Source: Rhyzopertha dominica
Taxonomy: Eukaryota; Arthropoda; Insecta; Coleoptera; Bostrichidae
Assembly: GCA_025024175.1 (NCBI GenBank)
Contig: QCXZ01000001.1
Location: 2,418,001 to 2,482,000 of the forward strand
Length of the DNA: 64,000 bases
Direction of reading: 5' to 3'
The notes beneath the pieces were generated by a model that was not told the origin of the DNA, did no database searches, and was given only the letters and a program-made list of their open reading frames with translations. Within the stretch, counting starts at the first letter, position 1, and the number at the start of each line of letters is the position of its first letter. Shown in pieces: positions 11,567 through 26,200 of the stretch. The position numbers and the translations under genes are program-made.

Positions 11567-14500
11567 ATTAACAACGTAAAAATTTCTGCTTGTATGGACA
11601 CATCGTTTTAAACTTTATTCCTCATGTAGTTAATACGTTTGTATCATTTGGAAGTCGTTATTATGTTCAGTAATGGCTCTTACATTCTCACGTCTCGTCC
11701 ACGACAAATTAAGCAACGTAAACACTACGCTTCACAAACAGTCTCAGTTTCAGTTCGTTTTCAGGCGCGCTTTGCACTGAACTGATGCACTCAAGTCGCT
11801 AGACTTCGCGGTCGACTGGTTTCGGACTTCAGATTTCATTTCGGACGCTGAAATAGGTACGCCCGCCGTCCAGAAATAACATGAGGCCGTCGCAGGTTAC
11901 CAACGACAATACAACGTTTAAAATTAGTTCATGTGCCAGCTCTGGTAGGAATATCGTAAAAATGGCAATATTAACCTGACGGACGAACCGAAAAAACTCG
12001 GATTGCGCAAAGGGCATCTGGTTTTTCGACGGGAAAGATCCGGAGATGGCTTATGGGGATCGAAAGCTTTTCAGGCGTGATGATTTATCTCGNGNGGGTT
12101 TGCGTTAGGTCTAAATTCATTCAAGTGAGTAATTTATTGACAGCAAGTGAATGTGGATCATTTGGGACATACAAGCGTGTTGCGGGTGGGCTATGGTTTG
12201 AAAATATTCCACGTGTTTCACTTAATCTGTGTGAATAGTCCGTGTTAATCTTAAAATCTACGCGGCTAGTTCGCGTGGAATATATGTATGTTGCTACGAT
12301 GATTCATTAGTAACACTAACATTATTTTGGCGGATATGACGAAGGAATACATACAAGCCCAACACACACACGTGCGTGGAATATTTTAGATGGATGCCTA
12401 TAAATTGCAAAATTACGACGCTTTACTTGAAATGAACCGCTGAATTTTGGCTTACGCGGAATGTATAAAATAAGCCCAGGTAGATAAGTTCAAGTCAATC
12501 CGGGATTTGTTTTAAAAGATTTATTATTATGACCGAACCGTTGTAGGGCAGCATTCTTCACTTCACCATCAGTGTTGAAATGTCTTTCTACAAGGAATTC
12601 CTCCTAGGGTCCAAACAGGTCGAAATTTCTTGGTACTAAGTCAGGATTATAGAAGGGGGGGTAACATCTCTGCGGTATGCGGTCGTGCATTGTCTAGCAA
12701 GAAGACCACACCCTATATGTTCAAACCCAGACGTTTCTTCCGTAAACACACATCACCCAGAAGTCGGCATAATACTGATAAAAAATCAACATTTATTCCA
12801 TCACTTTACTAACAGATTCAGGTGCTGNAAGTCCAAANACTATTGTGTGCACAAAGGAAACACTGATTTGGCCTATAGCACATGGTCCAGCGGGATGGAC
12901 GAATGACTGTGTTGTCACTACATAGCGTTGAAATCATTTTACACGAACTTTGACATCATCAACTGAGATATGAAAACTTTACAGCAAGATTCGTTATTGT
13001 GGATAAAACATGGTTTAACCATCTCTTTGAGAATTTCATGCAGCTGGAAGGATCGTAGAAATATTGATATAGCGATTAAGCCTTCCTCGGCTCGTACTTC
13101 CAGTTGGCTCCACCTCGCTGAAGTTTCATTTACTATAGCAGTTAGCATCTTCAAAGTCTCCGAGCGAACAGAAACTGTGAGTGTTATTATCAAACCGAGC
13201 AAAATTAACACCATCTAAAAAATGCAAAATAATTTGCAAAAATTTAGTTAAGGGCGTTTTGCTGTAAAGTTTATTTTGGTCAACCCTGAATAGCAGTTTG
13301 CTGTTGTGTTCATCTAGAGTTCTAAGGTGTATCATGTAACTGTAGTTGCGGCATCCCAAATGGAATAATTATTTATTCTGTCATCTATTTTTATTTTACC
13401 TAGATTTAAAGATAACTCTTATCCTGATGGTCCTTAATGAATTGTTGCAGTGCGGAATATAGGATAATTCTTTGTAAACGAAATTGTGTGTCATTTTAAA
13501 TAAACGGATAAAAATTTTTAAAATCTTATTACATCAAAAGTAATTTGAAAAAGGACATAAACGTATCGCCCATCTGCTGGTAATAAACATCAGAAAATCA
13601 TGCTTGACAGTAAAGAGACGTCATAATTCATACGCATGATGTCTTGTACCTCAGTGTTCATACAATGTGCATTCTTTATGAGATCACTTCATATCCTGAG
13701 GAAACCTCTGCCAGCTAGAGCATGTCATTTCCCTGGCAACGCGTCGGTTCCATTCGTTATGCTCATATATCCAATTTTTTATCTGCCAACGGTGCGCGGA
13801 AGGCGGAACTGAACCGTCATATGTCTTACATAAACAATTGCACGGACAAACGTAAACCCCTGCACTACGGTCGGCGTTTTGTGGTGTAATTTTAGTTTCA
13901 AAGTGCTATTCTGCAAAAGTCATGTTCATCTACCATGGTTACATGCTCGCGATCGTAAATTTGATGCAATGACCGAAACTGGTTACGGAAGTTATAAAAA
14001 GCATAACTTGCGGATGTGTTCGCATTTACAAAAAGATTATTTGTGGAACAAACACCACCTTGCCAAAACATCCAGAGCGCTCTTTAAAAGCAGTTTATTA
14101 GATCGCTAGAATGTTTTTCTTTGCCTTCAAGGGAACTAAAGTTTGTACTCCATGTACAGTTTTTCAGTATTGTAGGCCAAGAAACAGAAAAAAATGCTTC
14201 GCCTACTTTTTAACATGACAAAGGAATTGAAATCTTGGTCTTTTTTGGTTAGAGCGCGTCAGTTTTGCAAGTAGGGTTGGCGCTTCGCCTACTCTTGTAA
14301 GGGGCGTCATCATGATGGGAATACTGAAGCGAGAACCACAGCACAGTTAGATGCTAAGGGTGGGAAAGAGAGAGAGTCGTTTTCAGCGGGCACGATGATG
14401 CTTGAATAGTGGTGGAAAGGAATTGTGAGGGTGGTGTGTCTGGATCCAGATTGTTCAGGTGTTAATAAAACTGAATGACTTCTTGGAATTTTCGAGTATT

Positions 14501-15443
14501 GTAGAAAGGGACTTTCGCAAGATTGGGATGCTGTCAAATAATAAATTGTGACTGGTTCAGTGTGGATCTTCAGCTATACGTCCAAACAGAGGGTTTGGTT
14601 TGTCTTTCTGTGACAGGAGTATTTGCGAAGGGCTGGTTTATAATTCGGATGAGATGTTTTCAAAGAAACTGGCCACTTGTGATGAAGATGACCATTAAAA
14701 GCAGATCGTATCTCACGGTTGTTACAAATTTTGTTGGCAGGAGCAAATGTTTTAATGACGAATGATGATGAAGTGATTTAAGAAGGTTATCAAGGTAATG
14801 AAATGGCAGAATATTTATAAAGTCCTTGTAAATCTGCACACGTTGGGCGCCAAATTTAACGTGACGTTCACGAAACAACAATAAACAAAAGCTCTCGCAA
14901 TTGATCCCAGGTTAAAGATTCCGCGCGAATATTTGGAGGTAATTGAGTGCCTCTCTAGCTCTNTGGAGACGGGTCGGGGTTATCAATAAATTAACCAAAT
15001 TATTCCGTTAGAAATGTGAGCGCCACTTGGTTTATTTACCTCCAAAATATTTATAAATAACCAAACCAAGAAAGTTGAGCGGAAATTCAATCACTAGAAG
15101 AGCTGAACTGCCTAAGTGACGCTAATTTACCAACAAATATCGCTAAAATACCCAAAACACCACCCCAAGTGATCCAACCGCAACTGTAAGAGATGAGTAT
15201 TAAAAAAAACGTACGGTTTCACCCAAAAGCAATACAAGATTTATTGTCGGAAGTGCGAATATAAAATTAGAAATGAATTTAATATATTAAAATGCAAAAG
15301 GATTATTAAATCATATATACGCTATACAATAACAAGGTAAGTATACTTAAAAAATTAAAGCTTATTGGATTAATAAGGTAAGTATACGTTCGCGATAATA
15401 TAAATAGAATTTTTTATAAATGTAGCTTTTTTTTTTGTTTCAG
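11567..15443. other. stretch without a recognised gene
   Basis: No family-level similarity was recognised. The part at about 11690-12060 is less AT-rich and has more CpG than its surroundings, and it contains two ambiguous bases. It might be regulatory or an unrecognised exon. Open frames at 12939-13359 overlap on both strands and look incidental. Confidence 0.5.
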
Positions 15444-15475
15444 GGATAGCGATGGAATACCGTTAGTGTGCACAC
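15444..15475 (+). other. candidate plus-strand micro-exon
   Basis: A strong acceptor, a poly-T tract ending TTTTGTTTCAG, is followed after 32 nt by a consensus donor GTACGT. One frame is open (DSDGIPLVCT). Similar isolated acceptor-donor pairs occur at 26181-26229 and 52340-52366. It may be a real micro-exon or chance in T-rich DNA. Confidence 0.25.
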
Positions 15476-16427
15476 GTACGTTTACAAGTTCTGCCCTTTA
15501 CAAATTGTTCTTTCATAAATAAAAAAAACAAGCGAACAAGTGAGATGTATAACTGGAGAATTAAGTCAAGTCTGATTTAAATGTTATATAATATTAAATT
15601 ATATGTATTTTACAATTAAACAATATGTAATATTAATTAAAATTGCAATTACTGTACTTTATCAAACGAAATCTTAATAAACAATGATTGAATGACGTTG
15701 ACCTGAAGTAAGTTAATTTATGATCTAAATGTTGGAAAGATTAAGCTATAAAATCTCGGCAAAACCGCCTAAAACCGTCAATTTGAACTAGAAACTAGTG
15801 TTGACTTATCTGTTACGCAAGCAGTGGGTTGAATCCTAGGGGACGTTGAAAATCCCTCGATTCGGGACTGAGCTGGTTCGGTTCTGGTAAGATGACCTCC
15901 GGAATCCCTGGCGTGTTCGATAGAATGTTCGGGAAAACGTGGTATGATCAGCGGCCTCCAACGAATCCAGGAACCATTCAAGGGAAGCAATCGTTCACAA
16001 AAGCAGTTCGAACAATCGATCACAATCAAGAACGTGAAAAGAACCCTATAGTTACAAATTCGTCTTACAACAAAGCCAAAAAGAATCGATTATAGCACTC
16101 GCCTCTGAAGAGGGTTCTTACAAGAAGCAATATCGAGCGAAACGTGTGGCGTTGTGATTTAAATCCCGCAAAAGCGGCTTGGACGAAGCTCAAACGAAAC
16201 AACCAATAACTTCTAGCGTCCAAATAGAATTCGTTGGTCGGATAATCCCAAAACATTTGGATGAACGTTGCACAATATGTTCATAGACCGATCAGCGAAT
16301 TTTCACAACACACCTGTTTCAAATGCTACCAAATACGAATCTAACGGCTCGTGGAAACCACACTGATTCGCATTAATCTCTCGCGGTTTTTGTCGACGGC
16401 GCGGTAAAAAGTGGTCCACAAGAACCA

Positions 16428-16640
16428 TATTCCACTGGAAATGCAGGTGCGAAAGGAAAAATACTTTGAAGAGAATTCTGGCAATACGGGGGAAGTTCAG
16501 AATACTAAATCGAAACATTAGAAATATTTATGTTGCGAAGGTATTCCACTGGAAATACCGACGTGATTAAACGATGGAAAATGCAAAGAAGACAATTCTA
16601 ACAATACGGGGAAAGTTGAAAATGTTATTTGGAAATATTT
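16428..16640 (+). repeat. diverged tandem repeat, two units of about 114 bp
   Basis: The segment starting TATTCCACTGGAAAT at 16428 recurs from 16542. Further shared blocks follow in order: AGA(G/C)AATTCT, CAATACGGGG and AAGTT(C/G)A. There is no open frame across both units. It looks like an old local duplication inside a tensin intron or flank. Confidence 0.6.
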
Positions 16641-17056
16641 CAAAAAAAAATTATTGTAACAACATGTGAAGNTGTTTTCCCTGTGTAATGCTTCAGAATA
16701 TACGCCAAGAACCTGAAAATACTACAGCTGATCTAGTAAAGAGTGCTGACGATTGACCCAAGTAGAATTTCCAAAACCGACGCGATCTACAAAGAAATAT
16801 CAAGATTTCAATCTGTTTCGGGCCGTCCCTATTGACAAAGGAAGTTAGAAAAATTTTTTATGGTGGTGTGGTGCCGAAGCCAATCAAAACATTAGCGGCA
16901 GATTCACAGCCTTCGTTTGCGCACCGGTGCTTGGCAAAGCACCAAGAGTAATTTACTCCTTGCCAAGATACTTAACGCCCTCTAGTTTAGTTGCTGAGCA
17001 TTACAAGTAGTTTTCTGTTATGGTAATAATATAATATTTGAAAGTATGGAACTCAC

Positions 17057-17236
17057 CGGAATTGCTATCCTCTTCATCGTCGGTTTCTTCTAATGTAAGG
17101 GGACTATCAGCTCGAGTGATGGGGTCGTCTACTACGGCGAAGGGCACAGCAGGCGTGGGAGCTGGTGCTGGGTGTCGTGCCTCAGGTCCTGGTGAAAAGT
17201 GCAGTTCGACTGCACCGTCTATTGGAAATCGATGAT
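17057..17236 (-). CDS. tensin exon, end of C2 domain and start of linker
   Basis: Acceptor AATTTCAG and donor G|GTGAGT bound 180 nt. It encodes [19 protein letters not shown], matching the tensin C2 end (RFP..G.VEL.FS.GPE), then an acidic, Pro-rich linker ending [10 protein letters not shown]. It begins with two bases of a split codon and ends with one. The phase would allow direct joining to the 25132 exon, but about 70 C2 residues would then be lacking. A symmetric exon between them is therefore inferred to be missing, unseen or skipped. Confidence 0.88.
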
Positions 17237-20200
17237 CTGAAATTTATATTTTTAATTGTAACATACCGTCGATAATACTAGGCCTAGCTTGCAGTACCAT
17301 TAAATGAACATGTCGCACAAGCGAACAAATTATTTCTTATACGTTTCCATGCAACGTATGTTATTCCAGCAGACAGCTGTCATAAGCCACTTAAGATGTA
17401 GTTAGTTNTTTTATTCAATANCTGGCTTTAATTAGATTCAAAAATGAAAAAATAACATCTGTAGGAGTAGCGNAAGATAAAAACTAAATATTTTTACTGG
17501 CATAGAAATAATGTAATGTAATGGTGATTAATAAGTGTAAAAAGATAAATGATTATAATGAACCCTGAAATGATTTTACTCTATTTAGGTCCAAAGAAAA
17601 TTTCGAAATCCATTTTGATATCATATAATTTTGTAGGAAAAAGTGCAAGATAAAATAAGTTCTGTCCAAATAACAAAATGTGTGGCCAGATTTTTACCTT
17701 AGAGCTGTCACTGTCATGATATTAGATATCCAACATTACCAGACCATTTGATTAATAAAAAAAATATGAATTATGCTAGCTAGAGCTAACCAACTGGATA
17801 TGTATACGTTTATACGTAACTAACTAGTTACATCAGCTTAGCTATATTAGATGCAAAACATTGCGTCATTATGCACTTTTATCTCTTAACAGTGATGCAA
17901 CTCTGGAATACTGGATTGCATCAAGCAATTCATCCTTAAAGTCAAAACCACTTGTAATGGTTTCAAAGCTATCGGGTTCAGTTGTAAACAAACATTACTT
18001 AATCTGAATATATCTGAAAATATGAGCCAAATTTTTTGTACCAGTACTTTGATTTTGGAATCTTTCACATTGTCTTAAAGGGGGTTACATTTTGATGATC
18101 ATTCGGCCGTAGCACAATGTAGTAATCACTGAAATATATTTTACAGATGTTTCTACTATAAAGCATATTTATTGTTATACTTGTCAAATATAAAGTAGGT
18201 TTAACAACTTTCAACCACAGGTGGTTAACGGCCGTCCAGCTTAATCGTTGATGATTGTTGTAAAAATTAATAACTTTCTGCACTAAACGATAATCTCTCA
18301 TGTACGTTAGCATTTCAACATAAAAACCGCACAAAAGCTGAATGTGAATTAGAAAATTCGGAACTAACTACGTCATTAAGCGGGATTTTCGATTTTTAAT
18401 CTGCTTTCCTAAATCATACTAATAGAAATTGTAGGAACATTAAAAAATATTAATAGCAGTCGTAGTTTATTACTATTACACTTTAAACGTCTGGGAAAGT
18501 GAAAAAGATAAAATAGAGAGTCAATATTCTTCATTTAAATTACTGTAAAAATGTCCTGCTCTCTGACACTTCATGCTGAAGCAAATTAAAACAAAGCGCT
18601 TGCATGACTAGTTTATGTATTTTCGCTGTAATATGAATCCAAACTAACGACCACTTGTGAGTGTGGTAAAACCAATAATAAGCAATCTACTACAGGAACA
18701 CCAGATTCATTTCGATTGTACAAAGTGCGTTTACATATTCAATAAGATGACTTTTTCTTCACTGCATAAACACTACCACTTAAACAAGTGAAAAACTGAA
18801 AATGCATGTTATGTGTTTATTACGGGTTTACCAAACTGGCAGCAAAAACCTACTAAGCAGCATCATCTGTTAGGTAGAGATTGATGGATCATGGATGTTT
18901 GCAATTATTACACATCTATATGTGCATTACACAGGACAACAACAGACATTCAAGATTTATTACAAGACAGCTTCAGAATTTCTCATGGATAGGGCGTTAC
19001 TTGTTCGGTTAGTTACGTAATTACATTTCAATACAAAGCTACAGTGCGTCTAACCAATCGGTGTTCAATACGAGCCCTGTCCCATTTCAGTTGGCCCATC
19101 AACAGAATTATTAAAATTTCTTAAAAATTTTAAACAAAATCGCTTCTTGGAGTTTTTATTATAAATAGCTTCTCTAAATTATGGCCTATTAATTTTTACG
19201 CACAATTGAACTGTTCTCAATAATCAAAATTGTATAGTATTTAGTATTTAGGCCGAACCCTGGTTTCTATCTATATTGTTTTGCGGAAGTTTGCATACAG
19301 GTGAATGTAACTAACATTTGAGGTGGCTGTGCAATTTCGCGTAAATAAGAGATATTGTTTACTTGACAGCAGACGTCAAAGGCGTTTTGGGTAGTTTCAA
19401 TTATAGAATTTTGTATTAAATAATTAAAAAATGACTAGAAGAAAAGTTATTGATCTGAACATTCGTTCAGTTGTTATTCGTTTATATAAATCTGGTAGAT
19501 CTAATGCAGAAATTGTTGTTGTTGGGGTTGTCAAGATACAGTGTTCGCACTTACCGATACTGATCGGAGGGCGTTGAAACGAATTAAACAGAACAGGAGG
19601 ACAAACTACGGCCAACTAAGCACACTTTGGAGTGAGGCTGTAGGAAGACATGTTTCAAGATCCACCTGTCACCGGCAAGTACAAAGATTGGGTTTTTGAG
19701 CTTACAATGTAAAATCTTTTGTTTTTAACTTTTGAAATGTTTTTAACAAAAATGTGTTTTCATTATCTAGGCCAAAGAAAAGCCACTCTTAATAACGCAA
19801 CAAAAGAAATTCGGAACTGCATGTCATGTATCCAAAAGATCTTTACAGTGGTTCACCGACAACAGTATTCCACTTTCAAAATGGGTATCCAGTAGTCCTG
19901 ACCTTTCTCCTATAGAAACTCTTTGGCACATTATGAAAAAACCAGGTCGTTCCCGAATTAAGCCATAAACTTCAATTTATATGGGATAAGTTAACACCAC
20001 AAGATTGCCAGAATTTAGTGAATACAATGCCAAGAAGAATAACCGCTGTCATAAAAAGTAAAGGTCATGATACTCAATGGTAGCCTTTGAAGAAATACAT
20101 TAAGTCAGTTGTTTGTAACTCAGGTTTTCTCATGATTTGCTTCAACTTGGTAGTTAAGTAGAAATAAAATGTTTGAATTAGACAAATGAATAATTGATTA

Positions 20201-23200
20201 AGTGGGAAATGTTTCAAAAGTTGTGGTGAAAAATAATTAAATATCTGTTTCATAATATGTTCATTAAGGCTGTTCATACGTTTTGGGCCAACGAAATTTT
20301 TAGGGCGGTAACAACATAACTAGCCAACGTGGACCTGACAAAGCCTGTCACTATATTGCAGCTGCATTATTGGTCTGCAAGATGAGTTATGACCCCTACC
20401 TAACCTGTCACTCTGTATTGGCGGTATATTGCACATAGACCGACTGTTTATAAGCACGTTAACTTGTGATAATCCGGGCAAAAGTTACTTTTTCTGGCGA
20501 AGCTGAACGTTTGCTTTTTCACTCAATTGAGGCACGTATAATTAATTTTACACTGATAAAATTCTTACCCCATGACTAAAAATTATAACTGACTGTATCA
20601 TTTACCTCCAATTGAAACATTTTCGACGAATAAATGCTTTTATCAATACAAAAGTAACTAATGGCTTGTTTTGTTATAAAATACAATCAAAATTGATTTC
20701 GTTTGTGAATATATTTGAAAAACTCTGAAACGTGATTATTATGTACTTATGGGANTACNCGGCCAAAAATTTAGATTCAGAATNATTAAAAAAACTCATT
20801 TCTGTTTCTATGAAGTAAAATGACTATTACTGTTAATATACTTAAGTAATGTTTGATAGCTATTATAGAAATAAACTAAATTATTACAGTAAAATAATGC
20901 ATGTCCTTACATTAAGTTCAGGACTATGATGCAAAAATTAAAATTTAGTAGCGATAATTTCCTTCCCAAAAATTACTGTTTTATTAAGACAAATGTAATT
21001 GGGCAATAGTTATTTATTCAATATATATTTAAACATGTTATTTTTAAAAAAGGATATTAATTTCGGCAACATTTTCTGTTCCCAAAGGTTTGTATCTCTT
21101 GATATTTCTTCTATAAACATTCCTTTCAGGGTCCAGATGACGAAATAACAGAGCTCTCTATTTGCAATAGCTAGCTGCCCCTGAATCTGATAAAAAATAC
21201 TTATCGGTTCTACGTAGCACAACTTTTCCATTTTGAACGGTCATATATTTAAGTTTTTTGTTCTTAATTGCATCTTCAGGAGAAAAGTCTTTGATGGAGC
21301 TAGGACATTTGATTTCTATAATGGCAGTGTCATTGATTAATCCATCTGGACTGGCAGCAAATTGGTGATTGCAGTGCACAAATAAACCACAGTCTTTAAT
21401 TTTTAATCCAGTTAAAGTTTCAAAATTTCTTTTTGCGAAGTCTTCATTATCACTGCCCCAACGCGTAAATTTATTGCCTTTAAAGGGAGAATGAACAAAA
21501 CTTCTATCAAGAACGTCATAGGTGTTGAGATTTCGGCGAGATACCACAGGACCAAAATTGGAGGCAGTTAATCTATATGATCGTTCTTCGAACCACCTCG
21601 GATTAACAGATTATTATTAAAGTGAACTGGCAACTACGGTAAAAGCAGTAAGTATGGCTCAGTCGTATGCTTGGTTTACATGAGACGCAAGGTATCGTGT
21701 GAATCTTGTCGGGGAGAGAACGTTTGAAGCATGGTAGCGTGTGAAGTATGCGGACTTTATGCAAATTCGCCGTACAAGAATGTAAACATATGTTAATAAA
21801 TGGTAAAATTACCCGTAGAGCACGTCAACTAGGCTTGCACATAAACGTTAAGCGGAGACAAAGACACCGCTCCGTTTGGTTGTCAGGAAAGGCAATGAAG
21901 TTTATCTCAGTGTGAACGAACAATAAATTTAAAAATGACTTTAATTGCATTTACCTATATTGCAGATGTGTGTCCGTAGATTATTGCTATTCTTATAGAG
22001 TTTTTGGGGATAATGTTCTATTGTGAAAGTATATGATAGCTTGCTTACCTATATACTGGTATATTGTATTACTTTTTTTAAGTCTCAAATTATGCTATTT
22101 TCATTTTTCGTCATTGCGGTTAACTTTTAGCTTTGTGTTAAATCACGGCTACAACCACTTTCAAAATATATTGTGTAGAACATCGTCGCGAAAAATTAAT
22201 ATCCTTGATCAAAGGGGTCTAAGTAATGAACAACAAACATCGATTTTAAATAGTGCATCGAATAACGCTAACCGTTCGGAAGATTTTAATTATGTATTGG
22301 GTTCATTGTCGCTTAACTATGTTGAACAGAATAAACAATAGTAAAGTTTGATGTGAGGAATTGTTCATACAAGAATATAATAATGCCATGTTCGCTGTTT
22401 ATGCACTCGAACTTAGATAAAAATATTGCATTAGAGAAATATCACAGTATTATCACTAGATATGTTGGAAATAAAATTGAAATTTTGGGAACGTTTATTT
22501 TAACAATCAATTTAACTAAAAATAAGTATCGTTTCAGATTGTTTTTAATGAAAACTAACCAGGATATTTAGTACCCATTGCTATATTCGGACACCATCTT
22601 AGATTTAAAATTAGTTTTTAGAAATTTTGCCATGAATGTGCTTAAAAGTAAGAATACTTCAGAAATATTACAAGAAAATGAAGATTTGTTTAAACCATGG
22701 TTTAAACCATGCGAATTCAAGTTAAAGGATAAATATGAATCAGTTGTGCTATGTAGGAAAGTTCCGTTTCAATTACTAAGGTCATGTCATAATTCCTGCG
22801 CTGAACTGGCGATGGCGAAAAATATACTCTATATAAAGTGAGAGTAATTCTTTTAGTTTATGTGTAAAAAATTGTCAAATCGGGATAGTTTGATGCAATG
22901 GAACGCGTTACTGTAACAGATTAATGTGCATATATGAAATTCGAATACTGAACGAAAAAGGTTGGTGAAATTCACGGTGCGTTACAAGAAGCTTTCCAGG
23001 AATCTTGTGTGGATAATTAATAATAATAATAATAATATATCCTTTATTGCTTTTACTATACAAAAAAAGAGAACAAAGGGCGAAGTTCAGATGGACACAA
23101 AGCTGTGTCCCCTGCTCTTCCACTCAACCACCTCAAAATAATAATCAGAATAATCTAGTTGAATATGACTACATAATAAGCATAGAAAATTAATAACTAG

Positions 23201-26200
23201 ATTAATCAAGAGCGAATTTGTACCTCAATTCCCAGAACAATTACCCAAAACAATTATTTATCAGATGAATAGATGTCAGAGACACCCCCACGGCACCAAA
23301 ATTGAAAAACTCCCGCAGATGTCTTTTAATTTTCTCAGGTTCAAGAGTTTTTAAGTTATTAGGAAGAGAATTGTAAACTTTACAAATCTGCACTGAAAAT
23401 GATCTCTCAAACAACGATGAGTTATGAAATGGGGGACTCAGCTTACCCCTGAACCTGACGTTAATGTTATTAACGTCACTACGAAAAGTTATTTTATTAT
23501 AAAGGTAGGGTGGAGTCCGAAGGTAAACTACCTTATGATACAAGCAAGACACTCGCCGCAAAAATCTCTTATCCATGATCAACCAGCCAGCATCCACTAG
23601 CTTATGCGATATATGCTGACGTCTCCCGATCCCATAAACGAACCTGAGGCACGCATTCTGTATTCTCTGTATCTTCGCCTTAGTGGCTACATCAAGACAT
23701 GAAAAAAATACCTCACTGCAATAATTGAAGTGAGAAAACACCATTGTGTCGCTCAACAATTTCTTAACGCGTACATCCAGGTATGTTCTATGCGAAAACA
23801 ACTGCTTTAAGTTAATAAACGCCTTTTTCATACAGTTGTTTATATGTTTTCTGCAACGGAAAGTATTATTCAACGTCAACCCTAGACTCTTAGCATTTTC
23901 CACTAAAGGTATGGCACAGCTGTCAATGTGCAGCGCAAGCTTCCCCGAAACCGCACCTAATACATTTCGACCACCAAACAGGATAGCAGCAGATTGCCCG
24001 GATTTATTTTTAATGCATGCGATCTGGGCGCCACCGTAATCCTCTCCAAGTCATCATTTATATTCTTCACCGCTAAATCGCACTCAGAAGGAGGAAAGCT
24101 GTAATAGATTTGCGTATCATAAGCGTACATGTGATACTGAACACCACGAACAGTACTCAATAGATTACTGACGTAAATAGAAAAAAGAATGGGACCATGA
24201 ATAGATCCCTGAGGTACAAAACTATTCAATGGCGCTTTATTTGATGAAGAAGCATCTAACTTTACCACAGCAGATTTCTCAGGTACAAATGACGACAAAA
24301 GCCCAACTGCGCAACGATCGAAACCAATATACTGAAGAATAGCCTCTAGAACAGAGTAATTGATTGTATCAAACGCTTTACTATAATCTAAAAGCACCAA
24401 CACGGCGCAATGACGATTATCACTGGCACGTAAAATGTCATCTGTAACCTTTAATAGTGCTGTAGTGCAGGTAAAATTTGGACGAAATCCAGACTGCGTA
24501 ACAGGCAATATATTATGCCTATCCAGGTATTCACGTATTTGATCATCTAAAAATTTTTTCAAAAACTTTAGACAAGCAGAGCAGCAAGCAACTGGTCTAT
24601 AATCCTTTATTTCTTGAGTTGCAGCGATCTTTGGGATTGGCCTAATAACAGCCACCTCCAAGCCTTCGGATAATACATGACAATATGCACGAGTTAATTA
24701 TGTGAACCATAAACTGAAGTAAATACAATAGTAACTTGATGTAACTTGATGGAGTGAGCGTTCCAGAGCGTTAGCTAGTGTTAAAGACGACCACAGAAGC
24801 TGGAGACCTCATACTGCTACCGACAACACTTTTGCTGCTATTGTGGCTACAATAATGGAAGAAGACCGCATGGACAAACAAGCAATAGACAAATATCAAA
24901 AGACAAATGTATTTGGCTTCTTTGTAGAAAATTTAAATGCATGATTCCAAAAGCGTACACGAGATACCTACATTTGAAGAGATAACACATGATTTATTAG
25001 CGGAATCTACTTTTTTTCCATCTTAAATGCTAATAAAGGCTTTTGGCAAATTCCTTTATCTGAACAGGCATCGCTACTAATAACATCAAACACCTTTTGG
25101 CCCATTCAAATTTGCAATTGCACGCACTCACCTGACGTGTACACAGGTGTGTGTCCCTCGTAGAGTTTCAGGAAGGCCCTGCAACCGCCCTTCTGAAACG
25201 CAGGTGCCCCTAGGACCGTCACGTGGGTCAGGTACAATGGCGCTGCGTTAATCTTGATGTGATGGGATAGGAGGCCGGCGAAGTAATCGACGTATCTGTT
25301 GGCAGACATTGACTAATGTAGAGTCTTGTTCCGGGCGAGGAGAATCGAGTAATGGATGTAATAGTTGGGAGGAAATGTGCGGAATTCAGCAGGGTTAAAT
25401 TGGTTTTTGGTGAAGATCTGTTTTAACGCCTGCAAAGCGTCCTAAACATTTTACACGTAAATTTTATGTTAAACACTTAAATATGGAGAGAAACAAATAA
25501 GTCACAAGTTAAAATTTTGCGGAGAGAATTCCTTATTATTTATGATTAAAGGACGTCAGAAATCCACTATTATTCGTTCAGTGATCTACTTTATTGCTGC
25601 CTTCGTTGCTCTACTTCCCGTTTGTGAGGAAATCGTACTTTGATTTTTTATTACTGATTTACCATAGGGCTGGTTTCTTTCTGTTGAGCCTTGTAAAGAA
25701 AACTCATTTTTAATGGAACCATATATTTTATATAGATCTACACCAATTTACACGGGCCTCTTTTTCAGCTGCAGTCAGATTGTGTGGTATCCAACGAGCA
25801 TAAAGTTTCTTTACTTTTAAATGTTCGTGCAGAATTGTGTTGGTTGCTTTACACCAATCTCAAGAGCTACCTGAATTGTTCGCACAGTAACATGTTCTTC
25901 AACCATGCCCCGAACTAGAGCGACGTTTTCTTCAGTAACAGCAGTTTTTGGCTTAGGGGTTCGAAATTCGTCTTTTAAACGAAGCTGACCTCGCTGAAAT
26001 TCGTTGTATTTTATTGTAGCTAACAGACACGACGGTTAAGATGTCACATTAAAACATATGTCAAAACATTGTTAGCGATGCTCAACAGAAAGAATCAGCC
26101 CTAGTATAAAGTAACATATATATATTGTCAGGTTTTTAAAAACCGTATATATAGATACTTATGTAGCATTTTTGTTTCAGGGACCGTATAGGCGCTCTAG

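Noticed and set aside
17038..17235. Plus-strand open frame of 65 codons
   Set aside because: Antisense shadow of the tensin exon 17057-17236.
22033..22841. LTR-retroelement polyprotein
   Set aside because: Only vague resemblance; no DTG protease or YxDD motif. Kept as unassigned.
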